Below are positions 44,861 through 54,810 of a DNA stretch of 64,000 nucleotides, one piece after another. The stretch is from Sabellastarte sp. h YS-2021 (taxonomy: Eukaryota > Annelida > Polychaeta > Sabellida > Sabellidae): positions 97,730,221 to 97,794,220 of the forward strand of contig OZ024931.1 of assembly GCA_964017235.1 (NCBI GenBank). Direction: 5' to 3'. Position 1 is the stretch's first letter; the number at the start of each line of letters is the position of its first letter. Under the pieces are notes generated by a model. That model ran no database searches and was not told the DNA's origin. It was given only the letters and a program-made list of their open reading frames with translations. The translations under genes and the position numbers were made by a program.

Positions 44861-46122
44861 CTATGTTATACCTCTTTCGAAGTATGGCTTTACCATAGTT
44901 ATTTCCCACATTTGGTTTGAATGTCTGTTATCACAGTTTTTAATGGTCTTTTGGAGAGTTTTTACTCTCCTTGCTACTGGGTATGACCCTAGATCTCTGG
45001 CCTGTAGTTTATTCATTTGGCCAGGTGATGACACTGAAGCCTTGCCTCCAGGATTGAAGACACGATTTTGTAATTTCTTATCATAAAGCATCTTCATTTT
45101 TGACTGAGAAGTTTTCAAATTTTGTTGCGCCAGCTCACAAGCCTTCTTTAACTTATTTCTGAACCGTGAGACATAATCTAACAGATTTAGGCTCTCGGTG
45201 TTCTCAGATAACCAGTTTTCCTTCAACAGCTTGAGAGGACCACGGACTGAATGGCCAAAGACCAACTCAAAGGGACTAAAGCCTAAAGACTCTTGAACAG
45301 ACTCTCTAACTGCAAACAATAATAAGCTGATGCCTTCATCCCAATCTTTTTCATTGTCTAAACAATATGTCCTAATCATATTCTTCAAAGTGGAATGGAA
45401 CCTTTCAAGTGCACCTTGGGATTCTGGGTGATAAGCACTAGATTGATCTGTTTGGCACCTAACTGAAATACAACCTGTTGAAATAGTCCTGACATAAAAT
45501 TTGACCCTTGATCTGACTGGATCTCTTTTGGTAAGCCAACTAGAGTAAAGAAATTAACCAGAGCTTTTGAGATTTTGGGAGCTGTTATGTTGGTCAATGG
45601 TATGGCTTCGGGAAATCTGGTTGAGGCGCACATAATGGTCAAAAGATATTGGTTTCTGGATTTAGTTTTTGGTAAGGGACCTACGCAGTCAATTATCACT
45701 TTGCTAAATGGTTCCTCAAATGCTGGAATGGGTTTGAGAGGAGCTACAGGAATTTTTTGGTTTGGCTTTCCTACCATTTGACAAATGTGACAAGTCTTGC
45801 AAAATTCTGCCACACAGTGCCGAATTTGAGGCCAATAGAAATGTTTGGTTATCTTGTTGTAAGTTTTGTTGATGCCTAAATGGCCACCCATTGGAGACTC
45901 ATGGGCCAATTTCAGTATCTCTCTTTGGTACACTTTTGGCACAACAATCTGGTGTATTACTGACCATTCTTCAGATGCAGGGACATTTGGTGGCCTCCAC
46001 TTTCGCATAAGCACACCATTTCTGACATAATAGCCTACAGGGACCTTATCTAGCTCTACTGGTGGCAAGACCAACTTGAATAAAGGAGCTAATTCAGGGC
46101 CATTTTCCTGCTCTGAAATCAA
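44861..46122 (-). pseudogene. Gmr1-like integrase region (fossil)
   Basis: Two open stretches. The right one has the H2C2 zinc-binding region ('HFYWPQIRHCVAEFCKTCHI') and the integrase core ('VIIDCVGPLPKTKSRNQYLL', 'GLPKEIQSDQGSNFMS'). The left one has 'LLLFAVRESVQESLGFSPFE', 'LVFGHSVRGPLKLLKENWLS' and a C-terminal 'EITMVKPYF'. This enzyme joins element DNA to the genome. Similar sequence is known from Gmr1-like elements of deuterostomes. Broken. Confidence 0.85.
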
Positions 46123-46146
46123 TTTTGATTTTGAAAGCGATACATC

Positions 46147-47856
46147 TTAACAGTCAATTGAGTCTTGTTTTTCAGAATCTACCCTGGCCTTGGGATTTGT
46201 ATCACTAGAATTCTGCACATCATGGTCATAGTTGTTTAAGAATGTATCTGACAAATCAACTAAGACATCTGTAGATTGTTTACAATCTTTTGGTTCTTCT
46301 TGGGCCTTTTTGGCCATAGCTCGAGTCACAGCACAGGAGGGAAAAATACCAGGAATAACCTCTTCTAATTTCTCAGTGCTAACCAAAGTGATCGGCTTAG
46401 AAGTAACCTTAGGATCAGCAACTACCTTTCCACCTGCAAGATCATTTCCCAACAACAAAGATACCCCTTTAATGGGTAAAGTGGGCCTGGTACCCACAAC
46501 AACAGAACCAGTAACTAAGTCTGATACTAACTTGACCTTATGCAAGGGAACGTTCACACAGCCTCCTTCAATACCTTGAGCAATGACACTCTCACCAGTA
46601 GATGTGCTTACACTCAATGGCAATACACCTTCTAAAAGTAAGGACTGAGTAGCTCCAGTGTCTCTTAATATCTTAATGGGGACCTGACTGGAACTACTTT
46701 CCAAGGATACAAAACCCTCAGACACAAAAGGTTTGAACTCTTCCCTAATAATCTCAGACTTGTCTAAACCAATACTAGACTCTGCTCTATTGGGATTTGA
46801 ACGCCAGTTAGACTTGCTAGACACAACGGCGTTGGGCGTTGCCTCCTTTTCTCTTCTCTTCTTTAAGAGCCAACAGTCAGACATAACATGCCCAGGTTTC
46901 TTACAATAATGGCACACAGGAGCAAAGGATCTGGGCTTCCTATCCTTACTCATAGTCTGATTTGAAGTTTGACCCTTATCTGAACTCTTTTCTGGAGCTA
47001 CATTTTCAGATTTCTTTCCTATTTCTGGATAAGACTTTTTAGCAGGACCAAAGGACTTATTCTTGTTGAAAGTGGACTTGTGAGTTAGCGCATAATCATC
47101 AGCATAAGCTGCTGCTTTTGCCAAATTTTCAACTTTCTGTTCATCTAGATAGGTTTTAATGTCATCACGAACACACCTTTTGAACTCTTCAATCAAAATA
47201 ACTTGCCTAAGTTTCTCAAAGTCTGTACCTACTTCCCTAGAATTGCACGATCTGTCAAAGTACACTTCTTTCTCATGGGCAAATTCAACATGAGTTTGAC
47301 TTTCTTGTTTACGATAATTTCTGAATTTTTGACGATATGCTTCTGGTACCAACTCATATGCTTTCAAAATAGCATTTTTGACAGAGTTATAGTCCACACA
47401 TTCAGAAATTGGCAAAGCTGTGTATGCCTCCTGGGCCTTTCCCCTCAAAACACTTTGCAGCAATAAAGGCCACTGGTCTATAGGCCATTTCAAATTTTGA
47501 GCTACTCTTTCAAAGTGTTGAAAGTACTTATCGACCTCCGACTCATTAAAAGGTGGTACCAGTCGCACATTTTTACCCAAATCAAATTTGGTAGCAATGG
47601 ACTCTTCATGGGCAATTCTACGGGCATTGAGTTCTAAAGCTCTCATTTCTCTTTCATGTTTAAGCTCAAGTTCCTTTTCTCGCTGTTGAGCTTCAAGCTC
47701 TTCTTTTCGCTGTTGAGCTTCAAGCTCTTCTTTCCGCTGTTGAGCTTCAAGCTCTCTTTCTCTAGCCTCAAATTCTCTGAGTTTTAGCTCTCTCTCAATT
47801 TCTAATCGCCTGATCTCGAATTGCCCAGAAGATTCCATTGGCAAAGGTTTATACAC
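46147..47856 (-). pseudogene. Gmr1-like gag and protease region (fossil)
   Basis: A 569-codon open stretch. A charged coiled-coil start has three near-perfect repeats of 'KEELEAQQR'. The gag core follows ('RGKAQEAYTALP', 'LKAYELVPEAYRQKFRNYRK'), then a CCHC zinc knuckle 'CHYCKKPGHVMSDC' near 46900, and an aspartic-protease-like 'RDTGATQSLLLEG' near 46650 where the usual motif is D-[ST]-G. Functions: particle assembly and processing. Fossil. Confidence 0.85.
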
Positions 47857-47934
47857 TTCTAAACAACTATCAGGTAAAACATTTTCATCAACTAACTGTT
47901 CAACAATAAGCCTTTTAAGTTCATGTTTATGTCA

Positions 47935-48401
47935 TTTTGGACATTGTCCACATCTTGGAGCAGACAGTACAGTTGTGTTAACTCTCTAAAAATCTCCAGA
48001 CAGACATTCTGTGTGACTGGATATATAAAGGATAGCAGGACAAGCACCTTTTGTGTTGTTGAGTGTGGGACAGGTCACAGAATATAGATATCTGTGTGCG
48101 AGTGAACGCTGGACAGATCACGGGACAGACCACAGGACATTGGACAGATCACAGAATATACCACAGGACGGATTACAGAACAGATTGCGGGATACGGCGG
48201 ATAAACTTATTCTTAATCTCAGTGGTCAGGTCAGCTAGATCTTGTTATTGTATTAGTGTGCTTAGTTAAGGGCATACCAGTTGACTGTAATCATTATTGT
48301 TAATCGCTAAATAAATTTGTTAAGTTAAGCTTTTTGCTTTTTTTCTGTTACAACTTAAAGACAACCGGTAATTGCTACCGTGCTTGCCCGTGACCGTAAC
48401 A
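47935..48401 (+). repeat. partial LTR of the Gmr1-like element, plus orientation (fossil)
   Basis: Corresponds to the last ~467 bases of the LTR and ends CCGTGACCGTAACA. It abuts minus-strand gag sequence on its left and the leader on its right, so it is inverted relative to the rest of the element. Confidence 0.9.
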
Positions 48402-48562
48402 GGAAAATTGGGGCTCGTCCGGGATCCAACCATTTGATTACAACCATTTGATCAACCGTTCAATTAACATTTTGAAAATCCATTTGATTTAGTAATTGGT
48501 TACAGTCAACAGTGCCCAAAATGGCTAGTGCTAAAGAGTTTGTACAGTCACCATCTATGGAA
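48402..48562 (+). other. leader with primer-binding-site-like sequence (fossil)
   Basis: TTGGGGCTCGTCCGGGAT follows the LTR end by a few bases. It resembles the primer-binding sequence that pairs with the 3' end of tRNA-Pro in some retroelements, one G shorter than the form I know. The LINE resumes at about 48563. Confidence 0.65.
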
Positions 48563-49131
48563 GTTCTACTCTAGACTACTGTAACTCTTTACTCTATGGG
48601 GTAAGCAAGTCCAACATAGCCAAACTACAGAGAGTCCAGAATGCTCTTTGCCGGATCATCTTCAGACTTGACAAAATGAGTCATGTTACACCCTTTTTGA
48701 AAAAACTCCACTGGCTCCCAATTCAACATCGCATCCTCTTTAAGTATAATCTTTTGGTATTCAAGGTTATTAATCTTTCACAGCCCCCGTATCTCTCAGC
48801 TTTAATAAAATCGAGCAGTCTCACTCACGGCAACAGGCTATCTATCTCCTCAACCCGCCCTAAGAAGCACATAGGCAGGCGTGGCTTTGCAGTAGCTGCA
48901 CCAGCTGAATGGAACAAGCTGCCACAGACTGTCAGATCTCAGGAAACAATAGATGGTTTCAGAAGCCAGCTAAAGACCTACTTGTTTAGGCTGGCATACC
49001 CCCCACCTTAGTCATACCCTGGCGGGCGCTTTTTAGATGTCGACCCATGCCTGTCCCTGGACTCTCCCTTCTTGGTCTCAAGCGCATTAGAGGATTTGTA
49101 TCAATTTTGCGCTATATAAATCCTACTATTA
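48563..49131 (+). pseudogene. LINE-2 C-terminal part and 3' end
   Basis: 'LDYCNSLLYGVSKSNIAK', 'KLHWLPIQHRILFKYNLLVF', 'GRRGFAVAAPAEWNKLPQTV' and 'LKTYLFRLAYPPP' end the LINE-2 protein at 49011. About 120 bases of untranslated sequence follow ('GTCGACCCATGCCTGTCCCT') and then the ATT-rich tail. Confidence 0.9.
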
Positions 49132-50742
49132 TTATCCTTCTCCCTTCATTGACAAGGCTGGTTAACTTGTCCCTCAAAAATGGCATTTTCCCAAATCCTT
49201 TAAACAAGCTATTGTCACACCTCTTCTCAAAAGGTCCACTCTTTCAAAAGAGGACTTGAAGAGCTATTGACCGGTGTCTGGTCTTAGCTTCTTGTCAAAA
49301 TTGGTTGAGCGAACAGTGGCTGCCCAAATTAGATCTCACATGGATTCTCATGATCTTGGTAACACTTTCTAGTCAGCCTATAAGGTGGGGCACTCAACAG
49401 AAACTGCCTTGTTGTGCATCAAAAATGAGATTCACTTAGCTCTGTCCAAGGGCATGCCCACAGCACTGGTGCTACTCGACCTGTCCACGGCTTTCGATAC
49501 TATCGATCATGACACACTCCTATCCTGTTTGTCAGCTAGGTTTGGCTTTGCTGGATCGGCACTAAAATGGTTGAGATCCTACCTCCAGGATCGTTTTCAG
49601 TCAGTCAAGATTGGTTCCTGTCTCTCAAATTTGTTCAAATTGAAGTTTGGAGTCCCCCAAGGTTCTGTCTTAGGTCCTCTTTTGTTTTCCCTATATACAA
49701 CACCTCTTGGTCAAGTCATCAGAAAATATACTGGAGTCAAATACCACTTCTATGCGGATGATACTCAGCTGTTCATTCACTTATCCCCTGATGATAGTCT
49801 CAAGTCTTTTGACCGTCTTAAATCCTGTTTGAATGATATTCAGGTCTGGATGTCTGAAAACAAACTCAAGCTAAATCCTGATAAAACAGAATTCATAGTC
49901 TTTGGTGCCAAAGACAGATATAAATGGCTCAGTGACTCATTTCCTGTCAATATCCTGGGTAATTGTCTCTCTCCCACAGATGTTGTACGCAATTTGGGTG
50001 TTCTGTTTGATGCAAAGTTTTGTTTCACCAATCACATAAATTCTGTCATCAAATCTTGTTTCATTAGCCTCAGGGACCTTCATCGTATCAGGAGGTACGC
50101 TCTGGTCAGTAGTCGTTTGGATTATTGCAATTCTCTATTTTGCAGTTTGTCATCCCGTAATGCTACAAGGCTCCAATATGTTCAAAATGCTCTTGCACGG
50201 TTTATCGACGGTGCTTCAAAGTACACTCACATCACATCCACCCTGAGGACACTTCATTGCCTACCCATCAGACAACGTATTATCTTCAAAACCCTAGTTT
50301 TGGTTTATAAGTACCTCACCACTGGCCAGCCTAAGTATTTTGCACAATATCTCTCCTTGTACAAATCTGCCATGAATACAAGACGTTCCAACCCCAAAAA
50401 TTTGTTCCTCCAGGTTCTTCATTATTGTGCTTCCATCCATAAATCAAAGGTCCATTTCAACAACAGTTTCTCATATGATGCCCCGAAGTTATGGAATCAT
50501 CTTCCACATGATATCCGCAGTGCTCCAAATCTCTCATGTTTCAAAAGTCGACTAAAAACCTACCTATTTCATAAATCGTTTCCACCATAGCTTCTAACTA
50601 CCGAACACTGGATCGCCTCCCTGGGTACGACTTGGAACATGTCTAACGTCTTGATGATTTATGCCTCACGAACTGGATGGTGTGCCTTAGAATTCGTAGA
50701 TACGGAGATTAAGCACTTGGACAACTGATTGATTGATTGATA
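49132..50742 (+). pseudogene. LINE-1 reverse transcriptase and 3' end
   Basis: After the target duplication, 'RLVNLSLKNGIFP' continues LINE-1. Frameshifts and in-frame stops lie between 49132 and 49384 (for instance TGA at the usual Arg of 'YRPVSGLS' and TAG before 'SAYK'). A 401-codon open stretch (49385-50590) then holds 'LLDLSTAFDTIDHDTLL', 'FGVPQGSVLGPLLFSLYT', an intact 'YADDTQLF', 'LVSSRLDYCNSLFCSLS' and 'LKTYLFHKSFPP'. The 3' tail is TGATTGATTGATTGAT. Confidence 0.9.
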
Positions 50743-50975
50743 GACGCCTGGAAGACCCCCATTTCTTGCTTAAGTTGGATGTTAAATGTACTACCCAGGG
50801 ATTTTTCAAGCCTACTTTCCATTTTATTCTGCAATGCAGTACCTGGGGTGGGTGGGACAGTTTGTGGAGTCTTTAATGATAAAGATTCGAAACGCTGGGT
50901 TTGGGGACGTGGGGGTGAAGAAAACAAATTTTCAGCAGCACTCCATCTCTCCATCTTTGAACTCTCAAGGGGAGT
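50743..50975 (-). pseudogene. DIRS copy F gag piece, probably the 5' side of copy E (fossil)
   Basis: The minus strand has 'SLSLKTPQTVPPTPGTALQN' and 'MESRLEKSLGSTFNIQLKQE', the N-terminal gag segment of this DIRS family. Orientation and position across LINE-1 fit copy E, although some gag sequence between the two pieces is not seen on either side. Broken. Confidence 0.7.
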
Positions 50976-51291
50976 TTGACAAGGTTGCCCGCTATCTGCC
51001 TTCTTATTCATATACGTCTCAGAGATTATATCATTGTATCTGAATCTGGTGAGGGTGTTGTGGGAGTTAGGATTGCAGGAACAGAATATAAAATTTGCCA
51101 ACTAACAGATGATACAACTATTTTTTTTAGAAAAATTTAAGTGGTCTTGAAGAAGCTATTAATCATTTTCATGCATTTCAAAAAAATTTCTGGTTTAAAA
51201 TTAAATATGGAAAAAACTTATAATACCACCAGACCCTTTCCGAAATATATCTATTTCATTACCAGACCGGCTAAAAGAGTTATGTATAAAT

Positions 51292-51843
51292 TTGGACTCT
51301 TTTCAAACTTTAGGAGTTTGGTTTTCAACTGATGCTGCAGAAAGAACAAAAAGAAATTTTGATGAAAAGTTAAGAAAAGTTGAAGGCATTATTCAAATTT
51401 GGAAACAGCGTTATTTGTCATGGAAAGGACGCATTGTGATAATAAAATCTTTGATATTGTCCCAATTTACACACTTGTTTAGTATGGTATATACTCCTCC
51501 ATATGTGCTAAGCAAATTAAAGAAACTTATTTTGACCTTTTTGCGGAATAATAAACCAACAAGAGTTAAATATGAAACTATAATTGCCAATATAAAAGAT
51601 GGTGGACTAAAGCTACCTGATATTACCAGTTTTCATAATGCACAAAAAGCCTTCTGGATTAAAAGACTACAGACAAACGGAGGCAACTGGAAAAAATTAT
51701 TCTTCATATTAAGTAATTTAAATCCTCTTTTGTTGGATCATAAATTGCAAGTGTCTGATATTAGCACATGTAAAATTGGCAGCTTTCATCATCAAGTACT
51801 AAATCCTGGTACGATATTAAAAGTACACAGCCACTTAGAATGA
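51292..51843 (+). pseudogene. L1/Tx1-like RT, thumb and connector
   Basis: The longest open stretch of this LINE, 183 codons. 'FQTLGVWFSTDAAERTKRNF' opens it, followed by 'LSWKGRIVIIKSLILSQFTH', 'RVKYETIIANIKDGGLKLPD' and 'FHNAQKAFWIKRL', the usual run after the RT palm in L1/Tx1 LINEs. Confidence 0.8.
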
Positions 51844-52201
51844 TAGAGCTATATAAATTTATTCTAGTGAATAATGCTCCTTTAACTCCTAGAATGCTAG
51901 GGATTAGTGATGAATTCTTAAACCTGAAAATTATCGACTCTTTGGATGAAAAAAAAAGTTGATCCCTGCAAAAAATCTAAAAATAAAATTTAAGTGTAAA
52001 GCAACCATTCTTGATATAAAACGTCTTATTTCAGCAATACCGGTAACATGGAAACGTAAGATTCAAATACATACAGAAAATTTTGAAAGGTTGTCTGAAT
52101 TTAACACACAAATTAATAAAAAACCAAAATAATTATTTAAACTTAAAAGTTCAGAGATATATCGGGAATTAGTAAACAATAAAGGTAAAGTACCAACTGC
52201 A

Positions 52202-52548
52202 TTGTATACTTGGATCGACTTATTTCCATTCTTAGAAAAACTAGAATGGACCGAAATTTTTAGCCTGGAGCATAAAATAAATAAAGAACCTTATTTACAA
52301 AGTTTCCAATTCAAAATCTTACACAGGACTGTCAACTGTGAGTATAATCTTTTTAAGTGGAATCTTGTTGATTCTGCTGTTTGCAATTACTGTAATTTGT
52401 GTATAGATACCATTGAACATCACTTCTATTACTGTGTTGTATCACGAGACTTTTGGTTGAAAGTCTCTGACTGGTTGAATTCTTTTATGAAGAAAAGTTT
52501 AAGCCTTTCAATATGTGAGGTGCTTCTTGGTATCATTAAAACCTTCAT
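52202..52548 (+). pseudogene. L1/Tx1-like C-terminal zinc-ribbon region
   Basis: 'LQSFQFKILHRTVNCEYNLF' and 'AVCNYCNLCIDTIEHHFYYC' form the RVT-associated zinc-binding region (C-x2-C ... H-H ... C). The last codons before 52549 ('EVLLGIIKT') continue after the MITE. Confidence 0.75.
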
Positions 52549-52923
52549 CATGGTTCCCACTCCCTTTTCCAATTTAAATTCCCTCTGTTTTCCCTGTGAA
52601 GTTTATATTTTTCCCTGTGGATTTTATAAATAAAATAACACAATGGTGAAGGATGAAAATGTCAAAATCGGATAAAAAATAAGAATGCTATGATTACTTA
52701 AAGATTCTTATTAAATATTCTAATTTAGCGCCAAAACATCAAATGTGACCTACGAGTCGCGACCCGCGGCGTGTGAATGCAAATGGCTGTTACTCTTCAA
52801 AATCATTCTGAAGATTTCAAATTCCCCGTGTTTTCCCTGTGTTTTTCCAAAATTTTCAAATTCCCTGTGTTTTCCCTGTCTCGGATTACTTTTCAAAATT
52901 TTCCCTGTGCAGTGGGAACACTG
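52549..52923. mobile_element. hAT-like MITE inside the L1/Tx1-like LINE
   Basis: Ends are CATGGTTCCCACT and, reverse-complemented on the right, CAGTGTTCCCACT, a hAT-type terminal repeat. The interior is rich in 'TTCCCTGTGTTTTCCCTGT', seen in many hAT MITEs, and holds 'CGAGTCGCGACCCGCGG'. No clear 8-bp target duplication remains. 375 bases, non-coding. Confidence 0.7.
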
Positions 52924-53299
52924 AGTCTATAACTGACACTCATTATTACACTCACAATTATGTTATCATACTTGGCAAGTGGTTCATTAATTAAAAAAAA
53001 TACTAAAGAAAGGATTTGGTTTTCAGATTATATTGCACATGTCAAAAATAAAGTCAGAATTCTGAAAGAATCATTTACAGTGACTAACAATGTGAATATA
53101 TCTAAACAAAGGTATGGAATACTATCTGGAATAACATCTGTTTTGTAATAACCATCTACTAAAGAGGCCAATAAAAAACCCCCCAAAACAAGCATTCTGA
53201 CACATGCATTTATCTCCCGCCATATAAATTAGATTTACTAAAGATATTGGAATATAAATTTTCTTGTGAGATGGAGGCACATGTAGAAGTGACAACAAG

Positions 53300-54426
53300 C
53301 AAGAGGCACTTTAATGTTTGATTGCAATACTTTTAAAGACAAAAGGATTTACTCATTTTAGTAGCCACTACTCTGCCATCTAAAGAGCTACAGTTTTGCA
53401 ACTTTATTATGTAGTAGATCAATCCAAAGTAGGTGAAGGACATATTTATCAGAACTTGCCTATCTGTAACACTTTTAGAGATAAAAGACATTTACTCATT
53501 TTAGTGGTTATTACTCTGCCATTCAAAGAACTACAGTTCTGCAACTTCACTATGTGGTAGATCGCCCAAGCGGAGGTGAAGGACTTGCTTGGAAGAAATT
53601 GTCTATGTCCAATACTTTTAAAAATAAAAGACATTTACTCATTTTAGTACCTGTTACTCAGCTATGCAAAGAGCTACAGTTGTGCAACTTAACTATGTGG
53701 TAGATCACCCAATAGTAGGTGAAAATAGCCTATCTGCAATACTTTTAGATAAAAGACATTTACTCATTTTAGCAGGTATATGACTCAGCTATGCAAATAG
53801 CTATAGATGTGCAACTTCACTATGTGGTAGATCACCAAAAAGGTGAATCAGTTATTCAGAAGAATTTGCCTTTTCATAACACTTTTAGAGATAAAAGACA
53901 TTTAATCATTTTAGTAGCTGTTACTCAGCTATGGAAAGAGCTACAATTCTGCAACTTCACTATGTGGTAGATCACCCAAAAGAGGTGAATGACTTATTTA
54001 GAAGAAATTGTGTATATTCAATACTTTTACAGATACAAGATATTTGCTCTTTTTAGTAGCTATGACCGAGCTATGCAAAGAGCTACAGATCTGAAACTTC
54101 ACTGTGTGGTAGATCAGCCAAAAGTAGGTGAATGACTTATTTAGAAGAAATTGCGTGTATGCAATTCTTTTAGAGATAAAAGACATTTACTCCTTTTAGT
54201 AGCTATCCAAACTCAGCTATCCAAAGAGCTACAGTTCTGAAACTTCACTAGGTGGTAGATCACCCAAAAGTAGGTGAATGACTTATTTAGAAGAAATTGC
54301 GTGTATGCAATACTTTTACAGATAAAAGGCATTTACTCATTTTAGTAGCTATGACTGAGCTATGCAAAGAGCTAATTATCTGAAACTTCACTATGTGGTA
54401 GATCAGGCAAAAGTAGATGAATAACT
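53300..54426 (+). repeat. S2-related satellite, about eight 140-145-bp units
   Basis: 'CTATGTGGTAGATCACCC' recurs near 53408, 53549, 53692, 53818, 53960, 54100, 54246 and 54389. Units share 'AAAAGACATTTACTCATTTT', 'AGCTATGCAAAGAGCTACAG' and 'GTAGGTGAATGACTTATTT'. It resembles S2 (27600-29790) in layout and in the AGCTATGC and GTAGGTGAA blocks, but is a distinct subfamily. It ends at the left terminus of DIRS D. Confidence 0.85.
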
Positions 54427-54600
54427 TATTTTATTACGCTACAATAGCTTACCATGTGGGACTCAATGCTGTTCTCGGATGGCCACAAGGCATCAGGCCA
54501 ACGTCTAAGAAAAATAGACATTTATAGTTGGCCGTAGCCTCCAGTTGTCGTCACGTGATAACCTTTGACCTCTCGTCCTACTTTCTCGTTGGCCACATCG
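54427..54600 (+). repeat. DIRS D left terminal inverted-repeat end
   Basis: Starts 'TTATTTTATTACGCTACAAT' and continues 'AGCTTACCATGTGGGACTCA' and 'GGCATCAGGCCAACGTCTAA'. It matches DIRS A's right end in reverse and the small element at 33814. It lies about 210 bases before the first gag ATG (54815). Confidence 0.75.
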
Positions 54601-54810
54601 AATTGGTAGCGTCTGTGGATTTTACAGGCTTTTTTCATTTATATCTCAGTACATACTTATTGTTGGAGGTTTATTTTTTGGTTATTTCTTGTATTATATA
54701 GCTTATTCTGTGAAAATTCCGTTTTGACAGGATAAGTATTTTCCTTAATTTTGCGTGTTTTTGAGTTTTCCTCAGTTCAGGCTTTTTAGTACATAATTTT
54801 TATTGCGTTT

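Larger units (their letters stand above)
43544..48562 (-). mobile_element. Gmr1-like Ty3/gypsy element, rearranged (fossil)
   Basis: Parts from left to right: full LTR (minus orientation), integrase region, gag-protease region (both minus), partial LTR in plus orientation, and a primer-binding-site-like leader (plus). The two LTRs are nearly identical where they overlap, so they belong to one young insertion although they face opposite ways. Integrase follows directly after the protease part, the order of Gmr1-like elements. No RT or RNase H is visible. Broken and rearranged. Confidence 0.8.
41660..49131 (+). mobile_element. LINE-2: CR1/L2-type LINE nested in LINE-1
   Basis: A second 5'-truncated LINE, flanked by TTATCCTT at 41652-41659 and 49132-49139, an 8-bp target duplication. 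It starts within the endonuclease domain and ends with a short untranslated part and a TACTATTATTAT tail. It is split by the rearranged Gmr1-like element at 43544-48562. Confidence 0.9.
39517..50742 (+). mobile_element. LINE-1: outer CR1/L2-type LINE, split by two insertions
   Basis: One 5'-truncated LINE lies in three pieces: 39517-40227, 41240-41659 and 49132-50742. Pieces one and two are separated by a solo LTR, and two and three by LINE-2. Continuity is shown by protein order (endonuclease, RT start, RT core, C-terminus) and target duplications at both interruptions. The 3' end is a TGAT/TTGA microsatellite (50723-50742), typical of CR1-like LINEs. It is inserted in the DIRS E/F gag region. 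Confidence 0.85.
50976..53158 (+). mobile_element. L1/Tx1-like LINE, 3' part, split by a MITE
   Basis: Starts in the RT at 'QGCPLSAFLFIYVSEIIS', preceded by a TGA where 'GVRQGCPLS' is expected. Then 'CQLTDDTTIFF' (Asp pair kept), 'ISGLKLNMEKT', 'SFQTLGVWFSTDA', 'WKQRYLSWKGRIVIIKSLIL' and a Cys/His region 'CNYCNLCIDTIEHHFYYC'. The protein resumes after the MITE at 52924-53158. Many frame changes; old. This is a different clade from LINE-1 and LINE-2 by motif (SWKGR, zinc-ribbon-like end). Confidence 0.75.

Noticed and set aside
51000-53158. Possible host gene with a Cys/His domain
   Set aside because: The Cys/His stretch follows RT motifs (TDDTT, SWKGR) in order, as in L1/Tx1 LINEs, so it is a LINE 3' part.
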